Shown in pieces: positions 26,085 through 34,783 of a stretch of DNA of 64,000 nucleotides. Each line of letters starts with the position of its first letter. Within the stretch, counting starts at the first letter, position 1. Made by a program: the position numbers and the translations under genes. The stretch comes from Salinivirgaceae bacterium. Its GTDB lineage: Bacteria > Bacteroidota > Bacteroidia > Bacteroidales > SZUA-534. The notes beneath the pieces were generated by a model. That model ran no database searches, had not been told where the DNA came from, and worked only from the letters and a program-made list of their open reading frames with translations. Where the stretch lies: the NCBI GenBank assembly GCA_017557785.1, contig JAFYYA010000086.1, forward strand, positions 1-64,000, written 5' to 3'.

Positions 26085-27206
26085 TTATCTGCGCCAAAGC
26101 ACAAAATCGGGCTTGAGCACGAAGGTGAAGGCGTAGGTGTAGTCGAACGCTGAGTTTTTGAGGTCGTAGTAGCCGACGGCCGTCAAAGCGGCTGTGAAAT
26201 AATCGGTTACGTCTTTTGCGAGATTCAATTCACCTGTGAGCATACTGCGTTTTTGCTGGTCGGTGGTGCCGTCGTATGAACGGCACATATACATCGGGTT
26301 ACCTTGCTGAGCGATGAAACTGTCGGCAAGCCAATAGCCAACCGAAAGACTGCTCTTTTCGTGCATCAGCTTGACATCGGACAACCAACCCCAGCCGCTG
26401 TGGTAGAGACTTTCGGGTGTGGGTGAATTATCCTTGTAACCAATCACTTGCGACGATGCACCAATGCCGCTTATAAAACCATCTAGGTGGTGGTTGAGCT
26501 GCGCACCGCCCGAAACGTAGTAGAACAGCCGCATTGGTGTTGTGTCGGTATCTATCTGTCCGCCACGGTGGAAAATGGTGAACGATGCAGGAATTTCCAA
26601 TTCAAGAGCATCGGAAGACAGCGCCTTCCATCCAACCGACAGTCCGCCGTAAATCTGCTCTTTCTTGTTGTCGCCGCGGAAGATAAAATCCTGCCAATCG
26701 ACCCACACATCGGCAAACAGGCGGTTTGTGTTGTAGACAATCTGCATTCCGTTCTCGTAGTTGTTGACGAGTTGCCGCTCGCGGTGCATAATGGGTTCGG
26801 GCAAGCGATGGAACGATGCACCGTTGATGGTGCCCATTGTGACGGCAAGTTTGTCGGTATGCCAAGTGACGGAATAGACTGGCAGACAGTCGGTAAACTT
26901 GTCGAGCCCGGAATATTTTGTGAGCCGCACACCCGCCTTTGCCTTGATGTTCGGTGTGAAGTGATATTCAAGCGCCGGCTGCAAATTGAAACCAATGAGA
27001 GTGTAGCCCTTGTCGATTGGACCAAAGAACTCATTGTTCCACAAAAAGTTGTAGTTGTCAATGGTCAGATGCAATGCCGCCGAATCGGCCATCAGCAGGC
27101 GCTCAACATCACTTTCGGCCGCAAAATACTGCGCGTGAGCGAAGATGGGGGCGAGAAGCAGCACTGCGCTAATCAAAAGTCGGTGATAATGATGTTTATA
27201 AGGCAT
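26085..27206 (-). CDS. Predicted outer-membrane beta-barrel protein
   Basis: A 373-residue protein with a signal peptide (ending PIFAHAQ) and many amphipathic strands (GYTLIGFNLQPALEYHF, KAGVRLTKYSGLDKF, VYSVTWHTDKLAVTMGTI). It ends in YTYAFTFVLKPDFVLWRR. I do not recognise a named family. The strand pattern, the exported start and the length argue for an outer-membrane barrel of about 14-16 strands. It is a single gene that converges with the M56 gene. No function can be assigned. Confidence 0.7.
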   Translation of the reverse strand: MPYKHHYHRLLISAVLLLAPIFAHAQYFAAESDVERLLMADSAALHLTIDNYNFLWNNEFFGPIDKGYTLIGFNLQPALEYHFTPNIKAKAGVRLTKYSGLDKFTDCLPVYSVTWHTDKLAVTMGTINGASFHRLPEPIMHRERQLVNNYENGMQIVYNTNRLFADVWVDWQDFIFRGDNKKEQIYGGLSVGWKALSSDALELEIPASFTIFHRGGQIDTDTTPMRLFYYVSGGAQLNHHLDGFISGIGASSQVIGYKDNSPTPESLYHSGWGWLSDVKLMHEKSSLSVGYWLADSFIAQQGNPMYMCRSYDGTTDQQKRSMLTGELNLAKDVTDYFTAALTAVGYYDLKNSAFDYTYAFTFVLKPDFVLWRR

Positions 27207-27289
27207 AAGTAGTGTCGGTTTTGCGCGTCTTTACTCTTTACACATTAAACTTTACTCTCGTTGGTCTGTTGTCTATCGTCAGTAGTCTT

Positions 27290-28321
27290 TTAGAATAGCG
27301 TTCCCTGCTGTGGGTCAGGTGAGAAGCGTGTGCGCCCAAGGTGGCTGTAAGCCTTTTCGGTGGCTTCGCGGCCGCGAGGTGTGCGCTTGATAAAGCCTTC
27401 CTGAATGAGGAACGGCTCGTAAACTTCTTCCACAGTGCCGCCATCTTCGCCCACAGCGGTGGCAATGGTGGTGATGCCCACCGGCCCGCCTTTGAACTTG
27501 TCGATGATGGTGGTGAGAATGCGGTTGTCCATCTCGTCGAGGCCGTACTGGTCGATGTTGAGGGCGCGAAGCGAGAACTGCGCAATCTTGAGGTCGATAT
27601 GGCCCGAGCCTTTCACCTGCGCAAAATCGCGCACGCGGCGCAAAAGGGCGTTGGCAATACGCGGCGTTCCGCGGCTGCGCGACGAAATCTCAAATGCCGC
27701 GTCGTCGTCAATCGGCACCTGAAGAATTGACGCCGAGCGTTTTACAATTTTCTTCAGCGTCTCGGCATCGTAGTACTCGAAATGCAGATTGATACCGAAG
27801 CGTGCGCGCAACGGGCTTGTGAGCAATCCTGCGCGGGTGGTGGCGCCAACCAAAGTGAACGGGTTGAGCGACAACTGCACCGAGCGGGCGGCGGGGCCCT
27901 TATCTATCAGAATATCAATCCGAAAATCTTCCATCGCCGAATACAGATACTCTTCGACAACGGGGTTGAGGCGGTGAATCTCATCGATAAAAAGCACATC
28001 GTTGGGCTCAAGGCCTGTGAGGATTCCCGCAAGGTCGCCTGGCTTGTCGAGCACGGGACCCGAAGTGATTTTGAAGCCCACGCCAAGCTCGTTTGCCACA
28101 ATGTTGGCAAGAGTGGTTTTGCCCAATCCTGGGGGGCCGTTGAGCAGCAGGTGGTCGAGCGGCTCGCCGCGCATTTTGGCGGCCTGCACAAAAACTTTCA
28201 GGTTCTCAAGAATACGCGCCTGTCCGTTGAAGTCGTCGAACGTGAGCGGTCGCAACTTGTTTTCGTACTCTTTATCAGATATTATGGCGGCATTCTGCCG
28301 TATGTCAAAACTTTCGTCCAT
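27290..28321 (-). CDS. ruvB: Holliday junction branch-migration ATPase RuvB
   Basis: A 343-residue AAA+ motor that drives branch migration with RuvA. It contains [12 protein letters not shown], Walker [10 protein letters not shown], Walker B LFIDEIHR, sensor [18 protein letters not shown], arginine finger region [16 protein letters not shown], and the winged-helix end [20 protein letters not shown] 28321 gives MDESFDIR, the normal family start; three codons upstream is only a TTG. It is divergent from the sodium symporter gene. Confidence 0.98.
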   Translation of the reverse strand: MDESFDIRQNAAIISDKEYENKLRPLTFDDFNGQARILENLKVFVQAAKMRGEPLDHLLLNGPPGLGKTTLANIVANELGVGFKITSGPVLDKPGDLAGILTGLEPNDVLFIDEIHRLNPVVEEYLYSAMEDFRIDILIDKGPAARSVQLSLNPFTLVGATTRAGLLTSPLRARFGINLHFEYYDAETLKKIVKRSASILQVPIDDDAAFEISSRSRGTPRIANALLRRVRDFAQVKGSGHIDLKIAQFSLRALNIDQYGLDEMDNRILTTIIDKFKGGPVGITTIATAVGEDGGTVEEVYEPFLIQEGFIKRTPRGREATEKAYSHLGRTRFSPDPQQGTLF

Positions 28322-28376
28322 AGGCGGCAAGATAGTGGAAAAGTTGCAAGTAGGAAGCCTGTAGCCTAAATTTTTC

Positions 28377-28384
28377 TACATTTG
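28377..28384 (+). promoter_or_regulatory. Promoter -7 element of the sodium symporter gene
   Basis: TACATTTG, 26 bases before the ATG at 28411, in the divergent ruvB/symporter gap. Confidence 0.6.
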
Positions 28385-28410
28385 CCCACAATAATTGAAA
28401 ATCAACACAA

Positions 28411-29754
28411 ATGTCTCGAGAAAATTTCGGTTCGCGTTTTGGTGCGATAATGGCGCTGGCGGGTTCGGCGGTGGGGCTTGGCAACATCTGGAAATTTCCC
28501 TACGAGGCCGGCAGCAACGGCGGCGGCGCCTTTATGCTGGTCTATCTGTTTTTCGTCTTTGTCATCGGCATTCCTGTGATGCTGTCGGAATTTGTGATTG
28601 GCCGCCGCGGACAGCGCAACCCTTTCGGCTCGTTCAAGACGCTGGCGCCTGGCACGCGCTGGTTCTGGTTTGGCGGACTTTCGATTTTTGCCGCAGCCAT
28701 CATCCTGTCGTACTACGGAACGGTGGCCGGCTGGACGCTCGAGTATGTGGCCTACGCCATTGGCGACACGTTCCACGGCCGCTCGTCGGAAGATATCGGA
28801 TTGCTTTTCAGCGATTTTGTGAGCAACTCATACAAGCCGCTGCTCTGGCAGGTGGGCTTTATGGTGCTGTGCGGAATAATCATTATGTCGGGTGTGAAAA
28901 ACGGCATTGAGCGGTGCGTGAAGACGATGATGCCCGCCCTGTTTGTGCTGATTCTGCTTCTCGACATCCGCGCCTGCACGCTCGACGGCGCCGCCGAAGG
29001 ATTGAAATTCTTGTTCGTGCCCGATTTCAGCAAACTCACCTTCAATGGTGTGCTGAACGCGCTTGGGCAGTCGTTCTTCTCGCTTTCGCTCGGAATGGGC
29101 GCACTGATGACGTACGCTTCGTATATATCACGGAATGAGAATCTTACTGGCATTTCGGTGCGCGTGGTTGTGGCCGACACGTTTGTCTCAATTCTTGCGG
29201 GAATGGCCATTCTGCCTGCCGTGTTCGCCTTCGGTGTTGACCCGTCGGCAGGTCCGAACCTTGTCTACATCACGCTTCCGCAGGTGTTCGACGCAATGCC
29301 GCTGGGCTACGTTTGGGGCATCGTCTTCTTCGTGCTGCTCACCTTTGCGGCACTCACATCGGCCATCTCGCTGCTCGAAGTCTGCGTGGCTTATCTGACT
29401 GAAGAACTGAAATTTAAACGTCTTTCAGCTACGGCGTTATCCACTGGCGTGATAGCCGCGCTGGGCGTTCTCTGCACGCTCTCGTTCGGCCCGATGCGTG
29501 ATTTTACAATCTTCGGCCGCACCTTCTTCGATGCCTTCGACGCCTTGAGTTCGAACATCGTCCTGCCCGTGGGTGGCATTTTCATCTGCCTGTTTGTGGG
29601 TTGGAAGATGAAGACGTTGAGTGTCTATTCAGAACTGTCGAGCGGCGGCCGCTACTCAATGGGAATGTTCAAGATTTTTATGTTCATTGTGAAATATGTG
29701 GCGCCTGCAGCCATCTTGATGATTCTGCTGGGGTCGATAGGGATTTTTAAGTAA
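28411..29754 (+). CDS. Neurotransmitter:sodium symporter (NSS) family transporter
   Basis: A 447-residue protein with about 11-12 hydrophobic segments. It opens with the NSS signature FGAIMALAGSAVGLGNIWKF followed by PYEAGSNGGGAF, which forms the unwound helix 1 and the sodium sites. Later segments include LSLGMGALMTYASY (helix 6 substrate site) and LLTFAALTSAISLLEV (helix 8, sodium site). Bacterial relatives (LeuT, TnaT, MhsT) take up amino acids with Na+. The specific amino acid cannot be read from the sequence. The length is shorter than LeuT, as is usual for this bacterial branch. Confidence 0.95.
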   Translation: MSRENFGSRFGAIMALAGSAVGLGNIWKFPYEAGSNGGGAFMLVYLFFVFVIGIPVMLSEFVIGRRGQRNPFGSFKTLAPGTRWFWFGGLSIFAAAIILSYYGTVAGWTLEYVAYAIGDTFHGRSSEDIGLLFSDFVSNSYKPLLWQVGFMVLCGIIIMSGVKNGIERCVKTMMPALFVLILLLDIRACTLDGAAEGLKFLFVPDFSKLTFNGVLNALGQSFFSLSLGMGALMTYASYISRNENLTGISVRVVVADTFVSILAGMAILPAVFAFGVDPSAGPNLVYITLPQVFDAMPLGYVWGIVFFVLLTFAALTSAISLLEVCVAYLTEELKFKRLSATALSTGVIAALGVLCTLSFGPMRDFTIFGRTFFDAFDALSSNIVLPVGGIFICLFVGWKMKTLSVYSELSSGGRYSMGMFKIFMFIVKYVAPAAILMILLGSIGIFK

Positions 29755-29818
29755 TAATTTTTAAAGTTTTAAGTTATAAGTATTGTGTAGTGAGCGAAGT
29801 GGCATAATTGATTTGATA

Positions 29819-30187
29819 ATGAAACACAAACTTCTGACAATATTATTCCTTCTGCTGTCGATGCCGATGATGGCCCAATTCGACATAAACCACTATCTGC
29901 GTGAAGGTTATGCCGATTTGAACAAATCGAAAAATGTTTACAAGCAGATTGCCGCCAACGGCAAGTTCGAGCTTTGCGGCTGGAACGCATCAAAAGGCGA
30001 ATGGATTCGCGTAAGCGGCCGCCTGATTACTGATGACACCGCCGAAGCGCAGGAGGCCGTTCTCGACCAGAATCCCGACCTGAAAGGCATGTACACAGTG
30101 CTCGTCACCACCTACGGCCTAAAGCAAAACGCCTACTCGGGCAGCATTTACGCAACCGTTACTGCTGACAATTTGTTTGAGAAATAG
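29819..30187 (+). CDS. Chimeric ORF: TPR-protein signal region joined to a pyridoxamine-phosphate-oxidase-like C-terminus
   Basis: A 122-residue frame. Residues 1-38 are a signal peptide followed by QFDINHYLREGYADLNKS, identical in protein and almost identical in DNA to the mature start of the TPR protein at 31291 (56 identical bases, 29876-29931 and 31429-31484). From residue 38 on (KNVYKQIAANGKFELCGW ... GEWIRVSG ... MYTVLVTTYGLK) the sequence matches the back half of small FMN-binding PNPOx-family proteins, whose first beta strands are missing. The junction falls within AAATCGAA, which both parents probably shared. The product would be an exported half-barrel and is unlikely to be functional. 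It may be a recombination relic or, less likely, an assembly artefact. Confidence 0.75.
   Translation: MKHKLLTILFLLLSMPMMAQFDINHYLREGYADLNKSKNVYKQIAANGKFELCGWNASKGEWIRVSGRLITDDTAEAQEAVLDQNPDLKGMYTVLVTTYGLKQNAYSGSIYATVTADNLFEK
29876..29931 (+). repeat. 56-bp direct repeat, copy 1 (with 31429-31484)
   Basis: Fifty-six bases identical to 31429-31484 and in the same reading frame at both sites. The copies lie about 1.55 kb apart, on either side of the SDR gene. Confidence 0.95.
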
Positions 30188-30233
30188 ACGCTAATTATTT
30201 TGCAGTTGGTTGAGATATAAAAAACGATGAACT

Positions 30234-31046
30234 ATGGTTGATTACGGTTTGAAAGACAGAGTGGCACTGATTACTGGCACTAACAACCCGCAGGGAATTG
30301 GCGCAACAACGGCACTTGCTTTTGCTCGCGAAGGGGCAAAAGTGGCTTTGGTTTACAAGCGAGTTTTCAGGCCGTTCGACAAGACAAAGACTGACGAAAA
30401 CGGCGCAGACAGATATTACGCCGCAAACGCGGGGGACACCGATATAGTGGAGAGCAAACTCAAAGAGATGAATGCCGACTATATTGTCCTTGAAAGCGAC
30501 ATTTCCGACGAGAATGCTGTAAAAGCAATCTATTCGGCTGTCTTGAAACGATTTGGGCAGATTGATATTCTGGTGAATAACGCAGCTGTTGACGATGAGA
30601 ATGGTTTCGATACAATCGAAAAAATCACCCCAAAAGTGATTGACGAAACCTTTGCTGTCAATGTCCGAGGAAGCATTCTGATGACCAGGGAGTTCATTAA
30701 TCACCGTGGCGATTTTGGAAGAATTGTCAATATATCCACCGACGCTTCACAAATATTTGCAGGACAGATAACATACGGAGCAAGCAAGGCGACTTTAGAG
30801 GCACTCACCCGTAGCATTGCTCTTGAGGTGGCGAAGTATGGAATAACAGTGAATTGTGTTGCGCCAGGTCCTACACAAACAGGCTGGATTGATGCTGATT
30901 TTGAGAAAGAAGTTATCCCGATAATCCCTATGGGCAAACTGATTCAGCCCGATGATATTGCCGAAACCATTCTGTTTCTGGCAAGCGAACAGGCGAGGAT
31001 GCTTACTGGACAAGTGGTAAAAGTGTCGGGAGGTCACGCGCTTTAG
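30234..31046 (+). CDS. Short-chain dehydrogenase/reductase
   Basis: A 270-residue Rossmann-fold oxidoreductase. The nucleotide motif is ITGTNNPQGIGA, then DILVNNAAVDD, and the active site is NISTDASQ ... YGASK (Tyr and Lys spaced by three) with Ser/Thr upstream. The C-terminal VNCVAPGPTQTGW and TGQVVKVSGGHAL are usual for FabG-like enzymes. The glycine motif carries an insertion (TNNPQG), which is seen in some SDRs that use larger cofactor loops. The substrate is unknown. It sits between the chimeric ORF and the TPR gene, inside the 1.55-kb segment bounded by the 56-bp repeats. Confidence 0.92.
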   Translation: MVDYGLKDRVALITGTNNPQGIGATTALAFAREGAKVALVYKRVFRPFDKTKTDENGADRYYAANAGDTDIVESKLKEMNADYIVLESDISDENAVKAIYSAVLKRFGQIDILVNNAAVDDENGFDTIEKITPKVIDETFAVNVRGSILMTREFINHRGDFGRIVNISTDASQIFAGQITYGASKATLEALTRSIALEVAKYGITVNCVAPGPTQTGWIDADFEKEVIPIIPMGKLIQPDDIAETILFLASEQARMLTGQVVKVSGGHAL

Positions 31047-31290
31047 GACTCTAATTAGCTGTTTGTCAGATGTATTAATAATTCTCTATCTCGGCTAAGA
31101 TGTAAGTGTGTAACGCTAATCCTGAATCGTGTTATAATGGTGCCGAAAGTGGTAAAATAACCGCGATTTGGCTGAGTATCAAATTTGCGGCAGATTCCAT
31201 AATCGAGATAAAGGCGGTTTTTGAAAGTTGAAAACATCTGTTCGTTTCAAAATTTTATCACATTTGTAGAAATATTGCGTTTTACAATTT

Positions 31291-31361
31291 ATGAATTACG
31301 AATTACGAATTATGAATCATTGGCCGAAGGCTCACAGCTCACAGCTCATAGCTCATAGCTC
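31291..31361 (+). repeat. Short heptamer tandem repeats at the 5' end of the TPR gene
   Basis: Two families of 7-base units: ATGAATTACGAATTACGAAT at 31291-31310 continuing to 31320, and AGCTCAC/AGCTCAT units at 31329-31361. Both resemble intergenic word repeats of this phylum, yet here they are read as coding sequence. Confidence 0.75.
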
Positions 31362-33348
31362 GTCCGTCGTTCGTATAATTCTGATAACTTGTCTTTTATT
31401 GATTTCTGCGACTTTGCCGTCCGTGGCTCAATTCGACATAAACCACTATCTGCGTGAAGGTTATGCCGATTTGAACAAATCGAACTACACAAGCGCCATC
31501 AACCGCTTCAACACCATAATTCAGGTGAAGCCCGAAATGCTTGAACCTTACTATTTCCGCGGCTTCTGCAAACTGCGACTCGACGATTATCAGGGCGCTT
31601 ATGCTGATTTTCAGCGTGTTATCGAACTGAATCCGTATTTTGCCGACGGCTACCGTCTGCGCGGTGTCATCAAGGCTCAGCAGCAGGACTATCAGGATGC
31701 GATGGAAGATTTCGCGAAAGCGCTCGAACTCGACCCCGCCAACACCGACATCTACACCAACCGCGGTTACACCTATATCTTGATGAAGAATTACGAGCAG
31801 GCTATCGCCGATTTCAACGAGGCTCTGAAGTATAACAAGGATTTGGCGCCGGCCTTTTTCGACCGCGGTTATGCAAAAATGTGCATCGACGACTTCGACG
31901 GGGCCATTGAAGATTTCACGAAAGGCATCAAACTGAGTCCGTACAAGCCCGGCGGTTATGCGCAGCGCGCTTTAGCCTACTGCGAGAAGGAAGATTACAA
32001 GCAGGCCATCGTCGATATGGACCACGCCATCGAACTCGACCCGCAGGCCCCGGAACAATATTTTAATCGTGCTATAATTCGCTATAAATCAAACGATTTG
32101 AAGGGTACAATGGACGATTACAACAAGGTTCTTGAACTGAACCCCGACAACGCGCTTACTTACTACAACCGCGCCATACTGAACACGGAAATCGGCAAGA
32201 CGCAGGAGGCTGTGGCCGATTACTCGAAGGTCATCGAGTTGAGTCCGAACAACATTTTGCCGTACTTCAACCGCGGCGCTGTGAAGTTTGAGTCGGGTGA
32301 CTACTATGGCGCTATCGAGGACTGGAGTCAGGCCATTGGGATTTTCCCCGATTTCGCGAAAGCGTATCAGGCACGCAGTTCGGCACGATACCAAATTGGC
32401 GACTACGCCGGCGCAAAAAAGGACGAAAACATTGCTAAACAGAAGATTGACGAGTATATGCAGCGTACGTCGGGCGACTCGCTGATGGCCGATTTTGCCG
32501 ACACGTCATATAATTTCCGCAAGGTGATTGAGTTTGACAGCGACTTCTACCGCGCCAATATGGACGACGGCGAGGTGCAGAACCGCCGTGTGGTCATCGA
32601 CCTGAAACCGATTATTCTGCTTACTGCGAAAATGCCTGGCGACGACAACCTGATTGCTGTTTATCTGAAAAGCCTTGAGCAACTTAACAGCAAGAGCCCC
32701 ACAGGCTTCGGGCTTGCTTTTGCCGACCATCAGGCCGACATTTCGGTGGACACCGTCCGCATACTGCTCAACCAAACGGAACAGGCCAAACTGCAATCAA
32801 CCTTCGACTGCAGTCTCTATTTCCATCAAGGGATGCTGAACAGCGTGGTGCACAACTACAATCAGTCGATAAAATCGTACTCTTCGGCCATCAGCATTGA
32901 CCCGAAGTTTGAGTTGGCCTATCTGAACCGCGCCGCCACGCGATTCCTGATGATTGAGTATATGAACTCGCTCGACGACATTGCGCCCATTGTCACCCTG
33001 AGCGGCGACAACACAACCGCTCACCGCGCTGATGTGAAGCGCGAGGAACAGACCGATTATTCGGAAGTGATTGAGGACTTGAATGTTGCCATCGAACTCA
33101 ACCCGCACTTGGGCATCGCCTACTACGACCGCGGCAACGTGAAATGTATGTCGCGCGACTTTGCGGGCGCCATCGACGACTACACCCGCTCACTCGAAGC
33201 AGGTCCCGAACTGCCGCAAGCCTACTACAATCGCGGCCTAACGCTCATCTATCTGAAAGACAAGGAAAAAGGCTGCTACGACATCAGCAAGGCTGGCGAG
33301 ATGGGCATTGAGGATGCATACGCGGTGTTGAGGAAATATTGCAAGTGA
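31291..33348 (+). CDS. Large secreted TPR protein
   Basis: A protein of up to 685 residues. The hydrophobic stretch VVRIILITCLLLISATLPSVAQ acts as signal sequence. At least nine TPR units follow (for example AINRFNTIIQVKPEMLEPYY, AMEDFAKALELDPANTDIYT, AIEDFTKGIKLSPYKPGGYA), then a non-TPR middle section near residues 385-500 (RRVVIDLKPIILLTAK) and further TPRs at the end. The first 25 codons (31291-31361) are made of short tandem repeats (GAATTAC and AGCTCAC/T units), so the natural start is unclear. ATG 31312 is an alternative. The 56 bases after the signal are duplicated in the chimeric ORF. It is probably a periplasmic scaffold of unknown client. Confidence 0.85.
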   Translation: MNYELRIMNHWPKAHSSQLIAHSSSVVRIILITCLLLISATLPSVAQFDINHYLREGYADLNKSNYTSAINRFNTIIQVKPEMLEPYYFRGFCKLRLDDYQGAYADFQRVIELNPYFADGYRLRGVIKAQQQDYQDAMEDFAKALELDPANTDIYTNRGYTYILMKNYEQAIADFNEALKYNKDLAPAFFDRGYAKMCIDDFDGAIEDFTKGIKLSPYKPGGYAQRALAYCEKEDYKQAIVDMDHAIELDPQAPEQYFNRAIIRYKSNDLKGTMDDYNKVLELNPDNALTYYNRAILNTEIGKTQEAVADYSKVIELSPNNILPYFNRGAVKFESGDYYGAIEDWSQAIGIFPDFAKAYQARSSARYQIGDYAGAKKDENIAKQKIDEYMQRTSGDSLMADFADTSYNFRKVIEFDSDFYRANMDDGEVQNRRVVIDLKPIILLTAKMPGDDNLIAVYLKSLEQLNSKSPTGFGLAFADHQADISVDTVRILLNQTEQAKLQSTFDCSLYFHQGMLNSVVHNYNQSIKSYSSAISIDPKFELAYLNRAATRFLMIEYMNSLDDIAPIVTLSGDNTTAHRADVKREEQTDYSEVIEDLNVAIELNPHLGIAYYDRGNVKCMSRDFAGAIDDYTRSLEAGPELPQAYYNRGLTLIYLKDKEKGCYDISKAGEMGIEDAYAVLRKYCK
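31429..31484 (+). repeat. 56-bp direct repeat, copy 2 (with 29876-29931)
   Basis: Coding copy in the TPR gene, encoding QFDINHYLREGYADLNKS. The identity stops at the sixth base of the Asn codon after KS. Confidence 0.95.
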
Positions 33349-33490
33349 GGCAAAAGTAGTGACGTCACAGTGTGGTAGCAGCATTCCGCAACGTTGCACA
33401 CCGAATGTATCTAGAAAAATTCTGGTTTGCGTTCCCCGTTAGCGTTTTTAGTTTACGTTTGCGTTCGTGTTTTTGAGTTTTGTTCTCGCT

Positions 33491-34780
33491 ATGACATATC
33501 AGCAGACTCTCGATTTTTTGTTTACGCAATTGCCACTTTATCAGAATATTGGCACTGACGCCTACAAACCCGGGCTGGGCAACACGCAGGCTTTGGACGA
33601 ATATTTCGGCCATCCGCATCTGAAGTTCCGCACCGTGCACGTGGCCGGAACCAATGGCAAAGGGTCGGTGTCGCACATAACGGCGGCAATCCTGCAGAAG
33701 GCTGGCTACAAAGTAGGGCTTTACACATCGCCGCACCTGAAAGATTTCCGCGAGCGCATCCGCATCGACGGACAGATGATTCCCGAAAGCGAAGTGGTTA
33801 GTTTTGTTGAACGCCGTCAGCAGAAAATCAGTGAGATAGCACCGTCGTTTTTTGAAATGGCCACACTGATGGCTTTCGATTGGTTTGCCCGCAACGCCGT
33901 CGATGTGGCGGTGATTGAAGTGGGGCTGGGCGGCCGTCTCGACTCGACAAACATCATAACACCTTTGGTATCAGTCATTACCAACATCAGTTTCGATCAT
34001 ACGGCAATGCTTGGCGACACGCTTGCCGCCATTGCGGGCGAGAAGGCCGGGATCATCAAGCCGGGTGTGCCGGTGGTGGTGGGGCAGACCGATGCCGAAA
34101 CATCGCCCGTCTTTGAAGCGAAAGCGGCTGCCGAAGGTTCGCCGCTTGTCTTTGCCGACCAAATCCGCCATGTCGAGAGCGCCACACTCACGGCCGACCG
34201 TCTGAACCTTACCATCAGCCACAATGGAAAGCCGGAATACGATTGTCTTTCGCTAGATCTGATGGGCTGCTACCAACGCAAGAATATTCTGACGGTTCTG
34301 GCGGCATTCGATGTTTTGCGCCGGAAACTCACTGTCAGCAACGACGATATTTTGGCCGGCGCGGCCGAAACCATTGCCACCACAGGTCTTAAGGGCCGTT
34401 GGCAGAAACTTGCCGACTGTCCGCTGACTTATTGCGACACCGGCCACAACGACGATGGAATACGACAAGTTGTTGAACAACTGAAATTGCAGAAATACAA
34501 CCATTTGCATATTGTTATCGGAATGGTGAGCGACAAGGACCACGCCAAAGTGCTTCGTCAACTTCCAACCGATGCCACCTATTATTTCACCAACGCGCAG
34601 GTGCCGCGCGCTCTCAAAGCCGAATTGCTTGCCGAGAAAGCCGCAGCCTTCGGTCTGCATGGGCAGTGCTATCCGTCAGTGCCTGAAGCAATTGCCGCAG
34701 CCAAAAAAAATGCCGCCCCCGATGATTTCATCTTCATTGGCGGCAGCACCTTTACTGTGGCTGAGATTCTGGAATTATAG
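33491..34780 (+). CDS. folC: Folylpolyglutamate/dihydrofolate synthase
   Basis: A 429-residue Mur-ligase-like enzyme that adds glutamate to folates and forms dihydrofolate from dihydropteroate. The P-loop is VAGTNGKGSVSH (near residues 52-63), followed by TSPHLKDFRERIRIDG, the AVIEVGLGGRLDSTN segment and the carbamoylated-Lys region HTAMLGDTLAAIAGEKAGIIK. ATG 33491 is preferred over an upstream ATG-like start that only adds MFLSFVLA. It lies 142 bases after the TPR gene. The bifunctional or mono role cannot be separated by eye. Confidence 0.95.
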   Translation: MTYQQTLDFLFTQLPLYQNIGTDAYKPGLGNTQALDEYFGHPHLKFRTVHVAGTNGKGSVSHITAAILQKAGYKVGLYTSPHLKDFRERIRIDGQMIPESEVVSFVERRQQKISEIAPSFFEMATLMAFDWFARNAVDVAVIEVGLGGRLDSTNIITPLVSVITNISFDHTAMLGDTLAAIAGEKAGIIKPGVPVVVGQTDAETSPVFEAKAAAEGSPLVFADQIRHVESATLTADRLNLTISHNGKPEYDCLSLDLMGCYQRKNILTVLAAFDVLRRKLTVSNDDILAGAAETIATTGLKGRWQKLADCPLTYCDTGHNDDGIRQVVEQLKLQKYNHLHIVIGMVSDKDHAKVLRQLPTDATYYFTNAQVPRALKAELLAEKAAAFGLHGQCYPSVPEAIAAAKKNAAPDDFIFIGGSTFTVAEILEL

Positions 34781-34783
34781 AAC

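Noticed and set aside
31055..31237. A 60-codon minus-strand frame in the gap before the TPR gene
   Set aside because: No promoter, ribosome-binding site or family features. The peptide is not convincing.
33359..33368. Perfect palindrome GTGACGTCAC after the TPR gene
   Set aside because: Only 10 bases, no neighbouring promoter element or second copy, so chance is likely.
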